This document shows positions 1-8,540 of a stretch of 15,342 bases of DNA, piece by piece. Location: assembly GCF_022376445.1 (NCBI RefSeq), contig NW_025955670.1, forward strand, positions 1 to 15,342, in the 5' to 3' direction. The position numbers and the translations under genes were made by a program. Below the pieces are notes generated by a model. That model ran no database searches, had not been told where the DNA came from, and saw only the letters and a program-made list of their open reading frames with translations. Every line of letters starts with the position of its first letter. Position 1 is the first letter of the stretch. This DNA is from Fomitopsis serialis (Eukaryota; Basidiomycota; Agaricomycetes; Polyporales; Fomitopsidaceae).

Positions 1-565
1 CCCATCATCCCCTGACAGTTCCTTTCGCCCCTACCCGTCCCACACACGTCGCTACAAGCCCCATTCGCCTCTCGCCGCCGTCCTATGTGCCCCAGACACG
101 TCCTCACAGCCATCCTCCGAATCCGTGAATTCGTCCTCGCCAGGCCACCGCGAGCGTCCGCGTCAAATTCATCGCCCCGTGCGCGCTCCATCAGACATTG
201 TGCAAATTGCTGCAAATTGGCTGATGGCGGTGATCTTGATTCCAGACACTTTGCTTCCGCGGAATCAACGCTCCGGCTGAACGGATGTCGTCTTGTTCCC
301 AGATCACCTCGCCCTGCGCCCTGATCGTGCGCATTACAACGTCAAAAAGCATCCCCTTACGTGCTGCAGTACACGCCCGCCAGATCGCCCGCCAGCCACC
401 TCAGCCACCGTCAGCCACCGCGGGAGCAGCTGCAGTGCTCCGGTCGTCAGCCTCCTTCGCCAGCCATAAAATTAATGCTCGGAGGCCTTCCTCGACCGTG
501 CTCTCCGCTCTCCTGCCCACACCCACATTCCTTGCCCACGTTCCTTACCGACCTTCGTTATCGAC
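1..565. other. Upstream region of the secreted repeat protein gene
   Basis: No gene is supported here; the open frames are short, overlapping and unlike any family I know. The stretch is GC-rich and probably holds the promoter and 5' leader of the gene starting at 566. Visible small structures are a direct repeat of TGCAAATTG near 199-219, three copies of CAGCCACC around 393-420, and a pyrimidine-rich tract from about 500 to 565 just before the start codon. Such tracts are common near transcription starts of fungal genes. Confidence 0.5.
465..474 (+). promoter_or_regulatory. TATA-like element upstream of the secreted repeat protein
   Basis: The sequence CATAAAATTA stands out in GC-rich surroundings about 95 bp before the ATG at 566 and is followed by a pyrimidine-rich stretch. 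The spacing matches that of the TATA box of the formate dehydrogenase gene in this window. It is a deviant TATA match, so the call is tentative. Confidence 0.4.
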
Positions 566-2822
566 ATGCGCTCCTTGACCGTTATCACCTCGGTGCTCTT
601 CCTCGCACAGCAATCCTCGGCGGCGCCTCTGAGCGTGACCCCCCAGCCCATCTCTTACGTGGCCGATACCGGCGCCGTCACCTCAGGTAAATCGGCGACT
701 CAGCCCGTCTCCAACACTGTTCAACCGGTATGCATTTCCCTCTTCTGGCCCATCAGCTGACGGCCCATGCGCATCGCCTCAGCTTCAGGCCGCCCAGCCA
801 CCGTGCACCATCGGAGGCACGGATGTGGCCAACCCCGATATGTTCAACGGTCTACAGAGCGGCACGGTTCAACCCCCGCACGCCTTGTCCCGGACCCAGT
901 ACGCCGAGCTGCTCCAACAATGTATCTCAAACCCAAACTCCAACCGCGCCGCTGATGGGCGAGATCAGGCGAGCGCCATTGGGCGCAGAGGCGCCACTAA
1001 CGCAGAAAACACACCGATGAAACGGGCTGATATAGGCTATGCTCCGTACGCTAACTATCCGGGATTTGATGCCCCAGGCGATGCAACAGGCGGCTCGACG
1101 CTCTCGGATGGCGGCTATGCGGACGGCACGAATGCCGAAAGCTCCAGTGGTTATGCCCCCATGGAGGGCTACGACGGCTACGCAGGGTCCGAGGGGTACA
1201 GCCCATACACAACGGGGGACAGCGCATCGTCTAGCGCTCCGAGTTCGTCCAGTGGTTCGGACATCCAGGGCACCACAGGCGCTCCCGGTGGTATCGGGAG
1301 CACAGAGGCTGACGGTGTGGCGCCCAACTCTGGCCGTGGAGGAGGGGGGTCTGGAAGTAACTCTGGCAACACGTCCCAGAATGTGAACAGCAAGTCGGCC
1401 GCGGCGACTGGTTCGACTTCGGGTGATGGCGCCGACGGCGAAGACCCATCTGCTTCGGGTCCCAACTCGACCTCTGGGGTCTCGGGCGCGCCGACCGCTG
1501 CGTCGGACTCGCCACTTGACGGCGGCGACGACCCTGCTGCAAACGGCGGTAACTCCAGACCTGATTCTGCCGCGGACAACGGCGACGCTGCCACGAACGG
1601 GGACGACGCCGCGGGGAATGGTACAGGCTCTACTGCGGGCGACGGCGCTAACTCTGCTACGGATGGCGACAATTCTCTGGCGGCTTCGGTAACCACAGAT
1701 GGTGGTAACGACAACGCGGCGGCTCTCGCGGGCACAGATGGCAGTGGCACCTCAGACAACGGTGACAACGACGAGTCTAACGGGTCCACTGCGTCGTCGG
1801 ACAACAACAGCACTTCTGGGGCTTCTGGAGACTCGAACGCTGGTAATGACTCAGTCAACGGTGGCGACGACGACAACTCTGATGGCCTGGCTGCAACAGG
1901 CGCCGTGAATGCGCATTCCGCGGCGTCGCTCAGAGGTGGCACCTCTAGGGCATCTGGAGCCTCGAACTCCGCTGGCGATAGCTCTGACGACGGCACCGAC
2001 AATGGCGATGCCAACGGCCTGACTGTCACTGCGTCGTCGTCCGACGACGGTGCCCCTGTGGCTTCTGGAGACCCAACCTCAGCTGGCGGTAGCTCGGACG
2101 ATGGGGACGACTCTAACGGGCTCGCTGCCACAGGCACCGTAGCTTCTGCTTCCTCGTCCGACGATGGGGGCTCTGGAGACTCAGACACCACTGGCAACAA
2201 CTCGAACGACGCCGGGGCTTCCAATGGCCTCACTGCCACTGTATCCTCGTCCGACGATGGTACCGCGGGAACTCCTGAGAGCCCAGACTCTGCTGGCAAC
2301 AGCGCGAACGACGGTGACGACGCCGATGGCCTGACTGCCACAGGCACCGTAGCTGGGGCTTCTGGGGACTCGGACTCGGGCGGTGCTGACGACGGTTCGG
2401 ATGATGACGACGATTTGACCGATGCCACAGATGGTACCACTTCCGACATTGGCTCTGCTTCAGCTGGTGACGGGGGATACTCAGCGACCGCCTACACCGG
2501 CTACGCCTCGTCCACAGGATCGACTTCGGGCGTTTCTACGGAAACTCCTGTCAGCGGGGACGGTACCTCAGACGACGGCTCGGGCAACTCCAACTCGGTC
2601 GACTCCCTGCTAGCCAGCGACACAGGGGATGAGGGCAACAACACAGCTCACTCGTCCAGCAACTCGAACGCTGTCTGCGTCGGCCTGCTCTGCACCGACA
2701 TCGTCGTCGCAAACGAATTATCGGATAGCGAGGCTGTGGCGACAGTGCCTGCCCTAGGTGTTACCTCGTCGTCGTCGAAGTGCAACATGGACGGCGACGT
2801 GAACCTCTGTGTGACCCTTTGA
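566..2822 (+). CDS. Secreted acidic Ser/Gly/Asp/Asn-rich repeat protein, function unknown
   Basis: Model: exon 1 566-727, a 55-nt intron 728-782 (donor GTATGC, branch CTGAC, acceptor CAG), exon 2 783-2822. The frame is continuous across the junction and gives 733 residues. In-frame CAGs at 788 and 797 are alternative acceptors. Residues 1-20 look like a signal peptide (MRSLTVITSVLFLAQQSSAA). There are only six cysteines: C62 and C101 near the N-terminus, C686, C691, C721 and C730 near the C-terminus. Everything between is low-complexity Ser, Gly, Asp, Asn, Ala and Thr, including Gly-Tyr-rich patches (about 139-200) and imperfect repeats (about 421-599). A Lys-Arg pair at 134-135 could be a Kex2-type cleavage site. 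At least eight N-x-S/T sequons are present (for example NST, NGT, NGS, NNT). I see no catalytic domain and no GPI-type hydrophobic tail. A wall-associated or secreted glycoprotein, or a matrix or adhesin-like protein, is plausible, but I do not recognise the family. Confidence 0.8.
1881..2415 (+). repeat. Five imperfect tandem coding repeats of about 34-44 residues
   Basis: Units begin at 1881, 2013, 2115, 2223 and 2325, so spacings are 132, 102, 108 and 102 nt. Each opens with a [D/N]GL[T/A][A/V]T motif, and several carry SSSDDG and an SAG-SSDDGDD-like segment. All spacings are multiples of three, so the reading frame is kept. The copies have diverged at the DNA level, so this is an old or constrained array and not a fresh duplication. 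Confidence 0.75.
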
Positions 2823-4877
2823 TACCTGGCTCGTGATCATGTACATATCTTGCTTCTGTACTAGAATGGAGTTCTGGGGTTCTCTAGGATAAAAGACTGT
2901 CCCTGAGTAGGCCTGGACGCGGGTATGAGATCATTTCACTGTCTTCGTAGCCGGTAATGAAGGCATGCATCGTATTATTGCACTGTCCGCGAGGCGTTCT
3001 ATAGCGTGATAAAGAGCTCGAAATTGAGCAGCCGTATTTTCAGCCATGCTGAGCGGCAGCCGAGCGTTGGTTTGCGTCGGTGCTAGGGCGCCCCATATAC
3101 AGCGCCATGAAGCTATCGCACAAAAACTACCGACTACATGATATAGGTCGCGCTTCCGAATCATGCACCCTGCATGCTGCCGCGACGAACCATCCGTCAC
3201 GCGGGTTGGTCCGCCGTTCCAGGACGTCTTCTCCCAGGTCACGATAGCCTTGAAGGCGGTTCAATACATGTCCCGCAGAATCGATGTGCGGCCGGCATCC
3301 TGAAATCGTGTTTCCAGGAGGCACGCGAGCAGCTACGTAGTACATCCGAACAATCCTTTCGAGATCAACAAACAAACATCAACTTGTAGCATCCTCATCT
3401 CATGAATCAAACTCTGACGAGACACGCGAACAGCCTGCTACCCTCGTGTTGACTTACCACTGTGCAGGCTCATGCAGGGCCTTCAAGGCTTAGCCCCTGT
3501 GGGACGAAAGATTGATGTCCGGGGCGTTTAGGAAACACGCACCCTCGACCGTTATCTCCTGCGGTGATTCGATCCTTACAGAATCGTATGTTCAGTCTAT
3601 GTCGAGCGACTGTACTGACAGTTTTGACGCGATGAAAATGTTCAGGCGTCTTGTTCTCGGCCTCCTATATACCCATCGGGCACGGACTTTGCCCACGAGA
3701 TCGACAGCCAAACTCAAGTACTTGGACGCCGAATCGAATGTACCTGGTGTTTGACGCCACGACGAGCGTGCAAATCAGAGGGGCCTGCTGCCAGTGGCTA
3801 GAGGCGATACTCTTCATCTTGCACGGTGTAATGCGGGCATACTCAAAGCGGCTATGCAGAGGGCCGATATCTTTCGGATGTTGAGTCAGCACAGCCAAGG
3901 GTACATCTAGGTTGAAGAGGCGTACTGGGAGTTGAATGTATCATCGTTTCCTATGGGGAAAACCCAGTTCCCTTTGAAATCCCATCAGTTCGAGAAGAGA
4001 AGCTGTGCTGGCAGCCTGGCCATGCCTTGTTGGACATGAAGGCTGCATCTGCTTCTTGCGACTCCCGTCCGACATGACGGGGGCAAAAAATTGCGCGTCA
4101 ATTATCAGAGCCGCGCATCTAGCGAGAGTCGTGCGATTGTATCATAGGAGTTCACTACATTGACACCTCACCTCTTCATTATTTGCTATGGACAATGTCA
4201 ATTGGTGTATCTAGAACTGATGAAGATCGTGGGGGACAAACATACCGTGAGGACGTGGAACAACTTGAGCTTGGCGTGCCCGGTGCCTTGGTATGATTAT
4301 CAGGCCCGGGCATGTGTCTAGTATACATACGGGCTGTTGATGAGGTACTTCCGCGGCTACCCAAATCAGTTCATTCGGGATTAAGAAGTGAGCGTCCGCA
4401 GTTCGGTAGTTCTGTGAGCAATGGATGATAGTACCTACCAAATGACCATGTCAGAGCAGGTGGACCTGTATTCAGCCATCACTTAAGTGCGAGGCAGTCA
4501 ATTCACGTACTTACAGGTCGCAACAATCCAACGTGAAGCAATGTTACTGGCTGAGCATACTGTCGAAAACTGACAGCCTCAGTGTGCCATGTTGTATTGG
4601 CCGCCACGAGATATAAGCGAATGCTCCAGATTATATTCTTCAGCCCGGGGGGGTCATCCTTGAACGCGATTTTGACAGCCTGCTATGACCGCCATTGACT
4701 CGGAGGAGCATGGAGGGCGCGGCAACGCCAGAAGTTCAAGCTCTCCGCAGCAAGCGGATTGGTCAATTGTAAGTCGCCGGTCGGAGCGCTCGACAGATCT
4801 GAGATCACGAGCAAACATGAGGGATCGCCCAGCAGAAGCGCTTGGTCACGTGGGACACGACACGCTGGACACGAACA
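2823..4877. other. Gene-poor intergenic region
   Basis: I could not assemble a convincing gene on either strand. Open frames are at most about 100 codons, overlap one another on both strands (for example around 2931-3375 and 3512-3898), and resemble no known family. The first 100 bases or so should be the 3' untranslated region of the repeat protein gene. I searched by eye for tRNA B-boxes and long terminal repeats and found none. Old mobile-element debris or a lineage-specific noncoding RNA cannot be excluded from sequence alone. Confidence 0.5.
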
Positions 4878-4973
4878 CTGGAGAACGTCCGATCGACTGG
4901 GAGAGGCGTTGCGCAACGCGTTTGCGAAACGCCCCTGCGAAACACCTCTGCGAAACGTCCGTCACAGTGTTAC
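4878..4973 (+). repeat. Left arm of the imperfect inverted repeat
   Basis: The arm contains the perfect 14-bp palindrome GCGTTGCGCAACGC at 4906-4919 and then three spaced copies of GCGAAAC. It ends in GTGTTAC. It pairs with 5442-5518 with an extra insertion of about 20 bp carrying repeated GCGAAAC units. Confidence 0.6.
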
Positions 4974-5178
4974 TTACTGAATACGGTAACTGACAAAGCA
5001 CCTACAGGGGCATCGGGCCACTTGTGTCGCTCGGTCAGCCAAGGGTTGCTCCTAGAAAATACAAGTATATTGCAAGTAACCCTTTTAAATCTTTTATTAC
5101 AGTGATTTTCCCAAGCAGCAAGCAAGTAGTTGAGGAAGATTTGGATATAAGTATCAACTCATTCGGATGTAGCGAGGG

Positions 5179-5258
5179 GCGCGCGAAGTGAGGCGCTTAT
5201 TGCCTGATTTGGAAGAGCTTTCCAAATCGGGTTGCACCGTTGCAGGGCGCCCGCGCGC
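5179..5258. repeat. Nested 80-nt hairpin / cruciform sequence
   Basis: Three pairs of segments nest in order. GCGCGCG (5179-5185) pairs with CGCGCGC (5252-5258). GGCGC (5192-5196) pairs with GCGCC (5247-5251). CCTGATTTGGAA (5203-5214) pairs with TTCCAAATCGGG (5220-5231) across a GAGCT loop, with one wobble. The unpaired side bulges are unequal. It lies near the middle of the inverted-repeat element and could be a foldback core of that element or a structured RNA. Confidence 0.6.
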
Positions 5259-5441
5259 TCGGAAACACTGTGAGAAATCAACCACCCACTAATACACACT
5301 CAACTACTGCTAGTAGCAAAGCCAAAATACTTACTGAGGCTTTGAAGCAGCATATAAGCTGAATGAATGGAATGAAGCGGCTTACTCAGCTTGCTATTCT
5401 TGGTACTCGGGCCACAAAAGGTGCGTAACGGGTCACAGCTG

Positions 5442-5518
5442 GTAACACTTCGTGACGTTTCGCGTTGCGCGTTGCGCGTTTCGGAAACGCCCGTCCCCGT
5501 GGATCGGACTTTCTGGAA
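5442..5518 (-). repeat. Right arm of the imperfect inverted repeat
   Basis: Read on the minus strand it gives AGTCCGATCC, GGCGTT, GCGCAACGC, GCGAAACGTC and GTGTTAC in the same order as the left arm. It also holds a near-perfect palindrome, GCGTTTC-G-GAAACGC, at 5476-5490. Confidence 0.6.
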
Positions 5519-5704
5519 CACTGTGTCTCGCTTGTATCTGAGCCACCGCACCGCGCACTGAGCGCAGCTCCCATGCACTGTTTCCTCTGATTTCTTGCAT
5601 ATTGACATTTCATTAGCTGCGGGGCTACCGCTGGCATGCACAACCACTGTCCGACATCTGGCCGTCGCTAATTACCCTCGAAAAGCTCAGCACCAACCAC
5701 CAGA

Positions 5705-7382
5705 ATGGCTGGCGACTTGCCCGCCGAACTCCTCTTCTCCGCCGTCTTCCCGCTTCCTTTCCGTGTCCTTAGCCTTGCAGGCTTAGGAATCCTCGGCTGG
5801 GCGACGAATGTACACGGCTTGCACCTGGCAGGAATCGATGCGCGCTCCGTACTGGACCTAGACTCTTACGACCCACGCCATAGCCGACGCGCTTTAGCGG
5901 CAAACGACCGCCGCGGGATGGGCTGGAAGTACTTCCAGAGCCCAATATCTGTCTATCGGCCTGTCTACAGTCTTTTCATGGTGTATGCAGCATGGATTGC
6001 TACAAACTGGCTCTTGTATAGGTACGCGACGTATGCGGATCTGGATCGCGTGGACACGTTCAAGTTTATCCCCGCTATTGCCGCTCTCGTGGTCACGATG
6101 GTCCTCGTATCTCCATTCAACGTATTTGAGAAGGTTGAACGCGATAGGTTTCTGCAGTAAGGTGTCCTCCGCCGCGGTCTTGGTCTTTGCTGACGTCACA
6201 AAATTTTGCTCGTCTCTGCCTCAAATAGCGCAATACACAGATGCCTATTTCCCTTGCCACGCCGCGTCCATTTCACCGACATCGTATACGCCGATGTTTT
6301 TACCTCATTTGCGAAAGTACTCGGCGATCTCTGGCTATCCTTCTGGATGCTTATGCCCGGTGGTAGCTTGCTTGTGCTGCCAGCACAGGAGGGTATTGCA
6401 AGTTGGATATTGCCGACACTAATGAGGTGCGCATAATCCTCGGCGTCCAACGGTGTAGCTGAACTCACCACTTGTCGTCACAGTCTGCCATACGCTGTGC
6501 GCCTCAGACAATGTCTCATAGACTACAGGGCTCCGGGCAACACTAGCTCAAGGCCGCTCTATAATGCATTAAAATATGCAACGTCATTCCCCGTCATCTA
6601 TTTGTCTGCTGCGCAGCGTATCGTTGTCTCAGAACTCCGACTCGCCAAGGGTGATGCCGTCGTGCATGAAGCGTGGCACGGAGAGCATGCGTTGTTCCGA
6701 CTTTGGTAGGAATTTCGCTGGATATCCAATACGTCTTCATGAGTCGACTAAAATGTTCCCCAGGCTGTTCGCAGCGATAGTGAACTCCTTATATTCATTT
6801 TGGTGGGACGTTACACATGACTGGGGTTTCGATCTCCTCGTCCCCCGTTCATTTGCTGCCGAAGGCATCCCTCATCGGCCGCATCGGACATCCTCACCAC
6901 CCCGTCCGCTCGTCCTCCCTGGCCTGTACTCCCCGGTCGCAATGCTCACGCCCGAACCCGCTCCTACCTTTTCCGACGCATCCAAGGAGTCACTGTTCCC
7001 GCACGAGCGCGAACATCCCGGTTTACGCAAGCCACCATTCTCCTGGCATCCGTTTGGTCTGCGATCGAAGCTACTCTTCCCATTACCCATATACCCATTC
7101 GCCATTGTAGCCGATCTTATCCTCCGGTTGACATGGAGTGCGAAGCTGTCCAGCCATCTGCACGCGTACACCGACGGCGACTTGGTTATTTTCTGTTTCG
7201 AGCTCGCGGAGGTTGTACGAAGATGGATGTGGGTATTCATACGCGTGGAATGGGAAATCGTCAAGGAGGGAAAGGACGGGCACGTGCGCAGCCCTCCTGT
7301 GGGCCCGACGCTTGGCCTCGGTGACGAAGATTACGAAATGGTCGCTTCAAATCAGGACGGCCATGGCGATGTTGGTGGTTAG
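5705..7382 (+). CDS. ERD1: ERD1-like EXS-domain Golgi membrane protein
   Basis: Exons: 5705-6156, 6229-6426, 6484-6705 and 6764-7382; introns of 72, 57 and 58 nt with good donors (GTAAGG, GTGCGC, GTAGGA). All junctions keep frame, giving 496 residues. Hydrophobic segments fall near residues 15-40, 85-106 and 119-138. The EXS-type core is clear: VYADVFTSFAKVLGDLWLS (about 170-188), SAAQRIVVSEL, the SFWWDVTHDWG signature (302-312), LILRLTWS and the later RVEWE. EXS proteins include yeast Erd1 and phosphate exporters of the XPR1 family. Yeast Erd1 is needed for retention of ER and Golgi proteins and has been implicated in returning phosphate released by Golgi glycosylation. There is no SPX domain, which favours ERD1 over XPR1/SYG1. 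The Pro-rich stretch before the last hydrophobic region is poorly conserved in my memory of the family. The start codon follows an in-frame-compatible leader and gives a normal N-terminus. Confidence 0.88.
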
Positions 7383-8440
7383 TATCACAATTGAGGTCGG
7401 CGTAGACCGGAGCTAAATATGTGTGTACGTGGGTAAGCATCGTTCGGCTGTCTCGAGGACCATGGCGTGTTACTGACACTCAAGCCTACAGACGCTTCCA
7501 TAATATTATTCACTGCATAGCCATTCGGGAATGAAGCCCGGACTAGTGACGTGGCTCGGTTTCTACCGTCATTGGACGACGTTCGATGGTTCCTGCCCAA
7601 GGCACAATGTCATTGTCTTCATTGTCGGGCTCGACGGACGTGCGATCCATTCGTGATGGAAACCGCACGCATCGGAACGGCTCGTGACGCCCGGGCGACT
7701 GGCGACCGCAGTACGTCCTAAAACTATCTGTGTTACCGTGTGCAGTTCCCGGTCGGACTTAGTTTGTCCTACCCTACCCTCCTCCCGTGCAGAGCTCCTT
7801 AGGTGAACGTTCTCCACGACGGCCGCCTCGGAGAATATCGTGCACTTCGAGATGACACTCTGACAGAGCAAGCGGGCGCCTTTGCTGGATTTCTCCCAAG
7901 GTATCTAATCAGACCCTAGCCTGACCACTGCCAGCGTGGATACGGAACACCGGAATCCCAAAGAGTGATATCTCCTGCGCCTTTCAGTAGCATGACCAGG
8001 TAACGCGGCGGCACTCGCTATCAGATGACCAACAACAAGCGTCTTACAGGAGACAAGTGAGCAGGATGCAGCACGGGCTCGCGATCCCGACCGACGCAGA
8101 CCCGACGCACCCGAAGGATCCCCAGCGGGTTCTGGGAGGACTGTTGTTGCACACACGCGTTCGTGGATTGTCGGAGCGCAGGCCGGCTGAACATCGTTGC
8201 TGTCCTTGCCTCGCCTCCATCAGCAAGGGCAGGAGGAAGTCGGCGCGCGGGGCCCACGTGCTCCTGCCGGATTGGGAGTGGCTGAGGGTGAGCTCCTGGC
8301 TGTCCTCCGAGCCCAGCGAACTGTCCAAGTGCGCCCGCCGGGCAGACACGAAGCCTTTCTGAGCCATACTGACCCGTCAGCAGGCCTGGCACTGATGACC
8401 GTTCTCTTGGCTATACGCTCTCCCGCTCTCACCCTCTCCA
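7383..8440. other. Intergenic region between the ERD1-like gene and formate dehydrogenase
   Basis: No supported gene. The first part is presumably the 3' end of the ERD1-like transcript. Short open frames occur on both strands. The least random is a 107-codon minus-strand frame at 8044-8367, discussed under findings, but it lacks family support strong enough to annotate. The segment from about 8370 to 8540 is promoter and leader of formate dehydrogenase. Confidence 0.5.
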
Positions 8441-8443
8441 CCA

Positions 8444-8449
8444 TATATA
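8444..8449 (+). promoter_or_regulatory. TATA box of formate dehydrogenase
   Basis: A perfect TATATA lies 97 bp before the ATG. It is followed by a strongly pyrimidine- and CA-rich leader (about 8466-8525). This TATA-plus-CT-rich layout is typical of well-expressed fungal metabolic genes. Confidence 0.75.
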
Positions 8450-8540
8450 GGGCACCTGACTGCACCGAGACTCCTCACACCTCCCGCCCTCTCACACACC
8501 AACAACACCAACCCTCACAACTCACCTAGGACTCTAAGCC

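Larger units (their letters stand above)
4878..5520. mobile_element. Putative degraded non-autonomous inverted-repeat element (MITE-like)
   Basis: Two arms, 4878-4973 and 5442-5518, are imperfect reverse complements about 470 bp apart. In the best 33-bp block (GTCCGATC followed by a G-rich run and GGCGTT) I count about 25 matches. The arms also share GCGCAACGC, GCGAAACGTC and GTGTTAC in the same order. The right side ends in GGAACACTG (5515-5523), which resembles the CACTG end of hAT-type elements, but no matching clean end or 8-bp target duplication is evident on the left. The interior has no transposase frame, is partly AT-rich (about 5060-5110), and contains the hairpin at 5179-5258. The element lies about 180 bp upstream of the ERD1-like start codon. 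The superfamily is uncertain. Confidence 0.5.

Noticed and set aside
687..782. Alternative intron donor GTAAAT at 687 in the secreted protein gene
   Set aside because: Splicing from here to any of the AG acceptors at 782, 788 or 797 breaks the reading frame, while the donor at 728 keeps it.
1178..2449. A 423-codon open frame on the minus strand opposite the repeat protein gene
   Set aside because: It is only the antisense reading of a GC-rich, Ser/Asp/Gly/Ala-biased coding repeat, whose codons rarely give stops on the opposite strand. Its translation is a monotonous Ser/Pro/Glu/Ala string with no start context, introns or family features.
2931..3375. Overlapping minus-strand frames of 103 and 82 codons
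   Set aside because: The two frames overlap each other and a plus-strand frame. I could not join them by splice sites into anything resembling a known protein.
3560..3575. GATTCGATCC, similar to a tRNA B-box
   Set aside because: No A-box at proper spacing and no cloverleaf can be formed around it. Other GGTTCGA matches (about 10695 and 12528) also lack tRNA context.
3512..3898. Short frames on both strands (about 77-80 codons)
   Set aside because: The length is within chance expectation, they mutually overlap, and there is no motif or promoter context.
4685..5105. Three overlapping plus-strand frames of 73-102 codons at the left inverted-repeat arm
   Set aside because: They read through repeated GCGAAAC units and end at or beyond the arm. 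The coding potential is an artefact of the repeat.
4965..5273. Possible smaller hAT-like element from CAGTGTTAC to AAACACTG
   Set aside because: Only about seven end bases are complementary and the 8-bp flanks do not match, so the larger inverted repeat is the better explanation.
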